Below are positions 55,710 through 64,000 of a stretch of 64,000 bases of DNA, one piece after another. Within the stretch, counting starts at the first letter, position 1. Every line of letters starts with the position of its first letter. The position numbers and the translations under genes were made by a program. The DNA is taken from assembly GCA_025201765.1 (NCBI GenBank), contig MU623476.1:1-64000 (forward strand), in the 5' to 3' direction. The notes beneath the pieces are model-generated. The model saw only the letters and a program-made list of their open reading frames with translations, had not been told where the DNA came from and made no database searches. The DNA is from Daldinia sp. FL1419. Lineage: Eukaryota > Ascomycota > Sordariomycetes > Xylariales > Hypoxylaceae.

Positions 55710-57216
55710 ATGCGCGTTTCGCTAGCCTCGCTCGCGCTCATTTCCAAGCTGTTCACCGTGGCCCTCGCGGCCGACGAGGACGCCTGGAAATCTAGAAACA
55801 TCTACTTTGTACTGACAGATCGTGTGGCTCGAAGCAGCGACGACAATGGAGGCGATGCATGCGGCGATCTCTCGAATTACTGCGGTGGTACCTTCAAAGG
55901 TCTTCAATCGAAACTCGACTACATTGCTGGTATGGGCTTCGACGCTATCTGGATTACACCCGTAGTTACCAGTGAGTCTCATCTCCCTCGTGCTACGTTT
56001 TCCCTCAGTAATCTAATTATCGCGTCGAATTAAGACGCCGATGGTGGTTATCACGGATACTGGGCTACAGATTTATACGGCATCAATCCGAACCATGGTA
56101 CGGCAGACGACCTTAAAGCTCTAGTCAGCGCTGCGCATGAAAAGGTAACTAAGACTCAGCATCCCTTCGTGATGAACCGCTGACTTAAAACTCGGCAACT
56201 AGGGCATTTACATCATGGTCGATGTGGTCGCAAACCACGTGGGTGCATCTACCCTCGGCGACCGCAAGCCAGAGCTACTGACCCAAGAAAGCTCGTACCA
56301 CGCGCAATGCGAGATCAACTACTCTGACCAGAACAGCATAGAGAATTGCTGGATCGCTAACCTTCCTGATCTGAACACTCAAAGCTCCGAGGTTAGGTCC
56401 GCCTACCAGGACTGGATTAGGTATCTCATATCGGAGTATGGCTTCGACGGTGTTCGTATCGACACGGTGAAGCACGTTGAGAAGGACTACTGGCCGGGAT
56501 TCTCCGGAGCCGCCGGAGTCTACACGATCGGCGAGGTCTTCGACGGAAACCCAGACTACGTCGCGGGCTATGCTGATCTAATGTCCGGATTGCTCAACTA
56601 CCCCATATACTACCCGATGAACAACTTCTACCAGCAAAAGGGTTCAAGCCAGGCTCTCGTCGATATGTTTGATCAGATCAGCTCGCTATTCCCCGACCCC
56701 ACGACACTCGGCTCGTTCCTCGACAACCACGATAATGCGCGATGGCTAAACTCGAAGAACGACCTTTCTCTGCTTAAGAACGCGCTCGCCTACGTCATTC
56801 TTGCGAGGGGTATCCCAATTGTGTACTACGGAACCGAACAGGCGTACGCCGGTGGTAACGACCCCGCCAACCGCGAAGATCTCTGGCGCAGCGGCTTCAA
56901 CACCGACGCCGAAATTTACAAGGCTATCTCTAAGCTGTCCGCCGCTAGAAAATCGGCCGGGGGTCTAGCTGGTAACGACCATACCCATCTATACGTCGCG
57001 GATACTGCTTATGCCTGGAGCCGGGCCGGTGGTGACCTCGTTGTTCTCACGACTAACAGCGGATCGGGATCGAGCAGCCAACACTGCTTCAACACGCAAG
57101 CTCCTAACAAATCCTGGAACAACACCTTTAGCACCGGATCGTACAGCTCTGACGGCGATGGAAAGGTCTGTCTGGACGTTAGCAACGGCGAGCCGGTCGT
57201 CCTGGTCGCATCGTGA
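55710..57216 (+). CDS. secreted alpha-amylase, GH13, 461 aa
   Basis: Three exons: 55710-55971, 56035-56144, 56203-57216 (introns 63 and 58 bp). The signal peptide ends about residue 20 ([20 protein letters not shown]). The four GH13 conserved regions are all present: DVVANH (region I), GVRIDTVKH with nucleophile Asp211 (II), IGEVFDG with acid/base Glu235 (III), and FLDNHDN with Asp301 (IV). YFVLTDR near the N-terminus and [15 protein letters not shown] restored across intron 1 are typical of the fungal Taka-amylase group. A C-terminal all-beta domain follows ([14 protein letters not shown] to the end). No starch-binding domain follows. It hydrolyses alpha-1,4-glucans outside the cell. Confidence 0.95.
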
Positions 57217-58159
57217 AATCGCGTGCGGCGTAAAACGGGATAGGGACTGTCGATCTTGATAGAATGCCTTAAATACCTACTATAGTAGGTAAGAGGTATC
57301 TATATGTCGTCTAGGGGGGCGTGAGGACAAAATGTAACGGTCGCCTGTTTAATGTATGGGACTTATTATTAGGTTGAAATAAAATGGCGAAAGCTGAATT
57401 ATTAAAACAGCTGAATAAAGCAAAGCTCCTCCGACGAATATTACGTAAATATCTAATTAAAATGGGATCAACTATTGAAGAAGGTGCATAAGCGGTACGT
57501 ATGTCTCGGGACCGGCCGTGGGTACCCTTTTAGTGGGTACTTACTTTAGCACCCGGATCAGTTGAAATATCGCACGGCGGCCGGCTTACAAAACGCCCGA
57601 TGAAGGCGTTCCTATGTACCCCCATACCCCTAAATAAATCTGTTGGTTACCAGTTACCGTACGTACTAACAGATATGCTACACCATGTCAGCGTTAGCGT
57701 TACTAAAAGGCACTGACGTATAAGGCTTTCGGATTCGGACTCGAGCGTCCGCCGTGCTTCCGTCGTATGTGCCAGTGTTCCGAACTCCGAGAACAAGAGG
57801 CATGTATATCTTATATATGAGAGCTGGACCTACTGCCAGAAACATTTTGAGTTTTTTTTTATAATTATCTAATCAAAAATAATTAAATAAACAGATTCGA
57901 CTTAGACTAAATCATCCGGGTTTACCTGAGGCAGCAAACATTCAGACATTTTGAGCGTTCTGTTCCACTTACATTGTGTTTGTGCAACCGCATTAACGGA
58001 AGTCCGTTTGCTTTTTCTTTTTCTAGAGCAGCGCCATAAATGATAGATCTCTTTTCGCGGAATCATTAATATCCCCCCCTCTCTGTCTTACCTCACTTCG
58101 TTCGACCTCTCTTACATCTCCATAGCGCCATCACGAGCGCAATCTGTCTTTGCCAAAGA
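57217..58159. other. intergenic region, 0.9 kb
   Basis: Nothing gene-like. A CTACTATAGTAGGTA imperfect palindrome is near 57277, and the sequence is AT-rich at 57850-57900. Confidence 0.4.
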
Positions 58160-59149
58160 ATGAATGCTAGAGTACTCTCCGCAACTCGTCTATCTCGAGG
58201 CATAACTGGAGTCGCAATTTTCGGAGCTAGCGCAGGATTATACTATACGTATATGAGAAACATGGCTTACGCGGATTCTGGTTCGCCAAAGAAGGCTTTC
58301 GGCTCGGGCCCGGCGTTTTTGTCTCTTGAGCTCGAGAGCAGCGAGGCTGTAAACCACAACACGAAACGACTACGATTCAAGCTACCTACAGAAGATACTG
58401 TCAGCGGCCTGACGCTGACGTGTAAGTAAAAACCATAAACTCATATACCAATATTCGTTGCTGACAATCGGAAAGCCGCGCTCTTAACGTACTCTTGGCC
58501 AAAAGGCAGCACACTTCCTGTCGTGCGCCCTTACACGCCAATAAACTCCCTGGGTAAGGATCCCTTGTTCTAGCAACGTTGAATATGGTCTCATACTATA
58601 TAATTAGATGAACGAGGTGCTTTAGAACTTCTGATAAAGAAGTATCCCGATGGCAAGCAGAGCACATACATACACTCCTTGAAGCCGGGAGACACGCTGC
58701 GCTTCGTCACCAAGATCCCAGGTTACAGCTACCAGCCCAATAAGCACTCTGAGATCTTACTCGTCGCCGGAGGAGCCGGTATCACTCCCATCTATCAACT
58801 TATCCGGGGTATCTTGGAAAACCCGGAGGACCGCACCAAGATGAACTTGGTATTCGGCGTAAACTCAGATGCCGACATACTTCTAAGAAAAGAACTCGAA
58901 GAGTACGCAGCAAACTTCCCCGGCCGCTTCAACGTCACATATGCTATCAGCAAACCGGCGGCTGGCTCGCCATTCCGACAAGGCTACGTTACCAAGGAGT
59001 TGCTCAATGAAGTAGCGCCCCAATCAAGCTACGACAAAGTGTTTGTTTGCGGACCACCACCTATGGAAACGGCGCTAGTAGGAAGTTGGCAGAAATCGGG
59101 CATCTTGCGTGAGCTCGGGTATCGGAAGGATCAGATACACAAGTTCTAA
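58160..59149 (+). CDS. MCR1: mitochondrial NADH-cytochrome b5 reductase, 293 aa
   Basis: Three exons: 58160-58421, 58476-58553, 58608-59149, with two 54-bp introns. The N-terminus MNARVLSATRLSRGITG is a basic mitochondrial presequence followed by a membrane segment (GVAIFGASAGLYYTYM), as in Mcr1, which exists in outer-membrane and intermembrane-space forms. The FAD-binding motif is RPYTPIN (in the 78-nt exon 2), the FMN/FAD loop region is LKPGDTLRF, and NADH-binding motifs are GGAGITPIYQL and CGPPPM. The enzyme passes electrons from NADH through FAD to cytochrome b5 or related acceptors, for example in D-erythroascorbate recycling and sterol synthesis. Length is slightly below the usual value for the family. 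Confidence 0.93.
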
Positions 59150-60326
59150 GCGGCCAGTTGGATGGATTGGAGCATTGGAAGACATTACCTAGACCCATAA
59201 ATACTGGGCATTCCCCTCGACTAATATACATATAGCATCTATAATTCTTGTCATATCTAAAAGGCCGTATTCATTACTAAAATCATCAGGATAGACGTTT
59301 ACTATTGTCTGGGCGGACGCTGAAATAGCAATTATCCTAATCAGTTGAAGACTATTAATGCCCACACCGAGCATTGAAAGTTTTCAATACTTCTTGTAGT
59401 TGATCTTATAAGATAGGGGTTACAGTAAAGGTATTTTAACGTAGCGTATAACCTTATTTAACCTTTATTCCCCGAGGTCGTGTATCCTACGATGACTTTC
59501 GCCCGCATGTTTACCTATTTTTTTCCTTTATAAATAATAATTGAGGATAAGTGAGGCCTCCATACAATTTCCCGTTATTATCTGTGGTCCCGAAAATTTC
59601 TTGGGCTTCCGAGCCAATATCAGTATTCCTTAGGATTATCCCCGGTGGGCATAAAAAGACAACCATATATAGCAAAGCCTAGTTAAATATGTGTCAAGGT
59701 TTCAATTATCTCATAAGAAAAATCTACACACGTGCAATTGGGACGGAAAGACCGGCATATCATCTCTCAACTACGTAGCTACTGATTTAGCCGGAGCTCA
59801 AAGATCGGCATTGGCCAAGATCACCTTGCGGCTAAGACCTCCAATCACCCAGCATAGTTCAGCCCAATGTTAGCGGTTAAGTTACCTCGGAGCCTCAAGG
59901 AGAACGGTCGGAAACGGAGGTCGTGGGAAATCGGGCTACTTTGCCGAGTTTTGGCTATGGGATCCATCCCGAATGTCTTGGAGGCAGGGAATTCTCCCAG
60001 ACGCAACGAGCAAAGACTAGCATGTGGAGGATGAGCTCTTAGCAAATAGTTATCATAAACAGCTGTTTCTTCGGTATTATATGTAAGGAGCATGGCGTTT
60101 TTGCATGATCGTATCCGATACTTAGCCTCGCTTGGCCTTCTCTGTTAGTCGATCGCACACAATATGCACATCTTCATTTGCATCCGGCCGAACCACAAAA
60201 TCGGACATGGGAATGACAACTTTGAAAAGTTAAGATCGACTCTCGGAACACTATACTTATAACTGGCTTGTGTGACTATTAAGTCAGGCAGGTTGTTCCC
60301 TCAGTTTTGTGCGATGGTAACTGAAA
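59150..60326. other. intergenic region, 1.2 kb
   Basis: Short ORFs only (59691-59873, 59845-60093 minus), with no motif. No gene is supported. Confidence 0.4.
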
Positions 60327-61738
60327 ATGAAGACCCGAGCTGGTTCACTCCCTGAGTTGCTCTGCACCGTGGGCCTCTTCGTACCACGCGTCGCATCTTA
60401 TACTCATATTTCGGCTGCTAGAGGCCAATGTCCACCGAATTTACCAGCAGCGTTACAGTCTCAGGTGCAATTAGGATGCCCACATCCAGTTGACGCGAAG
60501 ACCACTGATCGGCCTGTTGACTGGTCACCATGGACGCATCCACCAGAATGCGTGCACTCAAAAAAGTCGCCAGGGGAAACATACTGCGTCTACTCTAATT
60601 CAGAGCATGGGAACGGGGGAATCAGCATAATAACAAAGCCAGAAACGGCAGCCAACGCAGTTGATATTTTAAACGACTCTGGCTGGACTCACTTAAAACA
60701 CTTCGTCAATAATAGCGCCGGACCCGCATATGAAGTTACCGAGATACCCGGGAAGGGGAAAGGAGTCATTGCGATGCGCCGTATTAAGCGCGCCGAAGCA
60801 ATCATGGCGGATTGGGCCGCCTTAATAGTAGACTTGGATTTCCCGACTTCAATAGTACGGACGGAAGGATATCGACTACTTCATAGAGCTGTCGATCAGA
60901 TGGCGGATCCAGATCGCGTACTCGAGTTGGCTCGCAGCAGCGCCTTTTCCGGGGATATCGTGGAGGACGTCTTGAGGACTAATTCCTTTTCGTTTACGCT
61001 GGCGGATGAATCTCATATGACCTTATATCCCGAAGTTTCTGTAAGTCCTCTATAATTCGCCCGTCTACGATGCTTTTGGAACACTAATGAGTTATGATAG
61101 AGAGTTAACCATGCATGCCGACCAAAGTAAGGATTGATGGCGATGGTAGCTAGACTATTTCAAGAGAAGCTAACTCCGCCACCAGTTCCTTCATAAGGTT
61201 CACGCCTTCAAGTTTAGCAGTGAGCATTGTTGCTTTAAGAGATATTGAGCCCGGAGAGGAAATCACTATTACCTGTAAGTCAAAACTACTCAAACAGCCG
61301 TGTAAAAGTATACCGTTAATTATCCCTCTAGACGTCCCTCTAGGAAAGACCACAGATGAAAGACACGCAGCATTAAAGAAATGGGGTTTCGAGTGCACAT
61401 GCTCGCTCTGCACGGGATCTAAAACCGAAATTGCGGCGTCCGACTACCGCAGGCAGAAAATCAAGGCCTTGCGCCAGGAAGTCATGAAAGCTGTCGAAGT
61501 ATGGGACGGGAGCAGGGCCGTCAAGCTCACACACGAAGTCCTTAAACTCATGATGGAAGAGGATCTCGTGCCGTTGTATTCTAGCCAATACGAGATTATG
61601 GCGCGGCTTTACTGGAAAGCCAAGGATAAGGCGACCGCAACTAAATACGCGCAGATGTCGATAGACACGCTGGTGGACCAGGGATATCTCGAAGAAAGCC
61701 CGAATTCACTGCCGGCATTACTTAGCACTTTTGATTAA
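60327..61738 (+). CDS. SET-domain protein with SMYD-type post-SET and signal-like N-terminus, 411 aa
   Basis: Four exons: 60327-61040, 61101-61126 (26 nt), 61186-61274, 61332-61738. The small exon 2 encodes RVNHACRPN, the SET motif NHxCxPN that helps bind S-adenosylmethionine. Exon 3 supplies ALRDIEPGEEITIT, and the Tyr of the catalytic region is built at the exon 3/4 junction. The SET domain starts near residue 137 (IPGKGKGVIAM). A Cys cluster FECTCSLC (298-303) forms the post-SET zinc site of the SMYD/SET5 type. Residues 10-30 (ELLCTVGLFVPRVASYTHIS) are hydrophobic and resemble a signal peptide or anchor, and four Cys lie between 35 and 88. A protein lysine methyltransferase is inferred; whether it is nuclear or enters the secretory route is open. 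Confidence 0.82.
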
Positions 61739-62364
61739 ATGAGGGAAAAAGGCCATCTCACTTTCTCTATCCCTCGGTTATAAGCTGTGTCGAGGCCCCT
61801 TTTTCATCTTGGGGGGGGACACATCTCAAAGGCAGCAACTAATTGTCTTGGCCTCTACGTGTATAATAGACCAAACATATATCATATACTAAGTATCTCG
61901 TCATTAGGCCTGGAACTAGAAGCCATCATATTATACAATATAACCTTTCGGCTGTTTATGCGAGTTGCACAAGGTAAAATTGATGCATCGGAGTTATAGC
62001 GCCTGGGCAACTCTGGCTATTTATATGCAACTACCGGGATAACTCACGCTTATAGGAATACCACTACACAGTGTAATTTCGTGTCGTTCAGCCATCTCAG
62101 CCCCTCATATACCGGCATCTACCGCACACTTACCGGTTCAAGCTCTGACAAGAAATTCCCATTTGGTGAATCTGTATTCAAGGTTCTAGATCGAATTGAA
62201 ACTGTCTACGTTGAATTTCATCTAAAATTTGGATACATATTCACGTACATAGGTATATATCTTCGTCGTATATAAGCCGCCCCCGCATCAACCTTTGAAT
62301 CTGATCGATGAGGATATAACATTGCCCAAACCAACCTACAGCAGTTCCAGAACACCAACCAACC
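61739..62364. other. intergenic region, 0.6 kb
   Basis: Short ORFs without motif. It is the promoter region of GNA1. Confidence 0.4.
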
Positions 62365-62986
62365 ATGACTAGTACAGCACTTTTCTCTGCTTCTCTCATA
62401 TCACCTGAAGTGTCCAATTCTTTCCCCACGGGCTTCGTCATCCGCCCCTTAGAAAAGGGCGACTATGCCAAGGGTTTCTTAGACTGCCTACGGGTTCTTA
62501 CATGGATGGGCGACGTCACCGAGGCCGAATTCAATGAACGATTCGATGATATGCTTGAGTCCAGGGGAACTTATTACTTTGCCGTGATCGAGCATGAAGG
62601 CCGCATCATCGGAACCGGCGGTTTAATAGTGGAAAAGAAATTGTGAGTTTCCCCAATCCTAACTATGGCCCTCGCTTTACTCTATAGTCAAACACATAAC
62701 ATTAAAATATCCTGCGAAATTCTTACTATAAATTAGTATACACCAGCGCGGCAAGTGTGGGCATATCGAAGAGATTTCGATTGCCAAAGAGCACCAGGGC
62801 AAGGGTTTAGGATTAAAGATGATTCAAACGTTGGACTCTATATCGATCAACTCAGGATGCTATAAGAACATTCTAAACTGCGGCCCAAAAAATGAGCCCT
62901 TTTACGTCAAGTGCGGGTATAAGAGCTCGGGGCTGGAGATGTCGCATTACTTCGAGGAGGAGCAGGATGAGTATCATCGGGGATAG
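62365..62986 (+). CDS. GNA1: glucosamine-6-phosphate N-acetyltransferase, 175 aa
   Basis: Two exons, 62365-62642 and 62737-62986, with a 94-bp intron. The spliced junction reads EKKFIHQRGKCGHIEEISI, matching the Gna1 core beta strand. The acetyl-CoA loop is QGKGLGLKMI, and the C-terminal YKNILNCGPKNEPFYVKCGY is diagnostic of the family (substrate-binding and dimer region). The enzyme acetylates glucosamine-6-phosphate in the cytosol, a step towards UDP-GlcNAc for chitin, N-glycans and GPI anchors. Length agrees with the family. The N-terminus lacks any targeting signal. Confidence 0.95.
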
Positions 62987-63381
62987 GCAACGACGAGGAA
63001 TACGAATAGGGGGACAAGACAGTAAGGGGCTGAATTTAGATATTTTAAGTAGTTACACAGTGATTGATATCTGGGGTTCTCTCAATGCTATCTATAGACC
63101 AGCCAGTTGTTGCATTCCGAGTTGGTTGGATTTCACATAGAAAACACCATACGGGAAGGAGACTACGTACGGCAGTTGTTCCTAATGGATTATATCACTA
63201 ACTAGGCATAGCACGAGCAGTTCAACTCGATACCATTGCAGCCTATAAGCCATTGGTATGATCAAAATACCCTATAATGGGAATTATATTGTGACGAATA
63301 TGACCCCTGCGCAAGCCTTGATGTCGTAACGCTCGCGGATAACGGGGCTGAACAGTAGTTTATTCGAGATATACATGTAAT
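62987..63381. other. intergenic region
   Basis: The overlapping ORF at 62892-63140 is a shadow of the GNA1 exon and its 3' end. Nothing else is seen. Confidence 0.4.
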
Positions 63382-63888
63382 ATGGTTGGTCCAAATAGAT
63401 CAAGGCATTCAGTATCCCGTATCTATTCTGATGCCTATTTGGACCAAGCCGTGCTATACTTATCTCTCCGTTCGGCCCCCACCGATACATTGACCAGTAG
63501 TATAAAGTTCGAGCCTCGCCGCTACTATTTGATCTATCGCAATCAGCCCTATAAGAGATCGTCTTCCGCAGGGGTCGCCGGCATTGGTGGCCCAGTCGTA
63601 CCAATGGAACAAAGTGCTGCACGTCAATGTGCATTCAAGCCGGGAGCTGAAACAAAAATAACAGTTGGAGATTGGTTGATCCGCGATTACGTCCTCCGTG
63701 GGGTGTTACGATCAGCTCACCTTCTCGTGTTAGACATACATGAGTTCCTGCATAAAAGGTATGCAGATAACCTACTACCCCATGGCTGGGAGCGAATGAG
63801 ATTGTCGCCCACTGGCCTTGTGGGAATCGCGTCCGTGATAGATCAATCGATAACGCATTATCAAGGCACAAATGTACGTAAAGTGTAA
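63382..63888 (+). CDS. doubtful hypothetical ORF, 168 aa
   Basis: An uninterrupted + frame with no recognisable domain and no signal peptide. Its first 22 codons lie on an inverted repeat (63386-63447). The opposite strand also has open frames (116 and 78 codons). It could be an exon of a gene running past the window or a chance frame. Composition is ordinary (Arg, Ser, Leu). I do not recognise it. Confidence 0.25.
   Translation: MVGPNRSRHSVSRIYSDAYLDQAVLYLSLRSAPTDTLTSSIKFEPRRYYLIYRNQPYKRSSSAGVAGIGGPVVPMEQSAARQCAFKPGAETKITVGDWLIRDYVLRGVLRSAHLLVLDIHEFLHKRYADNLLPHGWERMRLSPTGLVGIASVIDQSITHYQGTNVRKV
63386..63447. repeat. interrupted inverted repeat
   Basis: TTGGTCCAAATA (63386-63397) and GGCAT (63404-63408) are matched by ATGCC (63431-63435) directly followed by TATTTGGACCAA (63436-63447). 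The left arm carries a 6-bp insertion (GATCAA) relative to the right. This gives 17 paired bases with a 22-bp loop. Confidence 0.75.
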
Positions 63889-64000
63889 GAAAGTTTGATG
63901 ATCAAGTGCAAAAGATAAGATTAAATTTGACCACCGATGTAAGTGATATGAAATGTCTCCGGTAACTATACATATCTAATAGCCTTGAGGCGATCCTGTA

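Overview
The window is a piece of a filamentous ascomycete (Pezizomycotina) chromosome, most likely from a Sordariomycete. The evidence is dense genes with short GT-AG introns (mostly 46-120 bp, many with a CTAAC-like branch point), typical fungal families (Zn2Cys6 regulator, eqolisin protease, DUF8021 secreted protein, Swc3, Ral2-like kelch/BTB), and an AT-rich block at the left end that carries the signature of repeat-induced point mutation (RIP). Placement below class level is a guess. All exon-intron models were built by eye from splice signals and reading frame, and every model given here closes in frame.

Layout. 1-4150: AT-rich RIP-degraded repeat containing a Ty1/copia retrotransposon relic on the + strand. 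4317-16511: short-chain dehydrogenase, DUF8021 secreted protein (-), a large membrane-anchored ZZ/EF-hand protein (-), a small secreted protein (-), an M50B-like membrane metalloprotease (+) and a Ser-rich hypothetical protein. 17128-25471: alpha/beta hydrolase, SWR1-complex subunit Swc3 (-), an ABHD12-like hydrolase with an 8-nt microexon, and N-myristoyltransferase. 25472-32870: gene-poor, with a 65-residue Cys-rich protein and a 1-Cys peroxiredoxin. 32871-41593: kelch/BTB Ral2-like protein, another alpha/beta hydrolase, and a patatin-type triacylglycerol lipase. 42275-48317: a regulator with two consecutive Zn2Cys6 clusters, divergent from a 13-exon MFS sugar-type transporter. 50781-57216: glutamic peptidase G1, a kinase-like protein lacking the catalytic Asp, and a secreted alpha-amylase. 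58160-62986: mitochondrial NADH-cytochrome b5 reductase, a SET-domain protein with a signal-like N-terminus, and glucosamine-6-phosphate N-acetyltransferase. 62987-64000 holds only a doubtful ORF beside an inverted repeat.

The genes do not form an obvious biosynthetic cluster. Most are single housekeeping or secretory genes: Gna1 (UDP-GlcNAc supply), NMT (protein acylation), Mcr1, Swc3 (chromatin), and secreted degradative enzymes (amylase, eqolisin). The only plausible local regulatory unit is the Zn2Cys6 gene and its divergent MFS transporter. The most unusual observations are strand-switching RIP in the AT block, the 8-nt microexon that supplies the His-Gly of a hydrolase motif, the double zinc cluster, and a dispersed intergenic palindrome (TACCTAGGTA) present far above chance.
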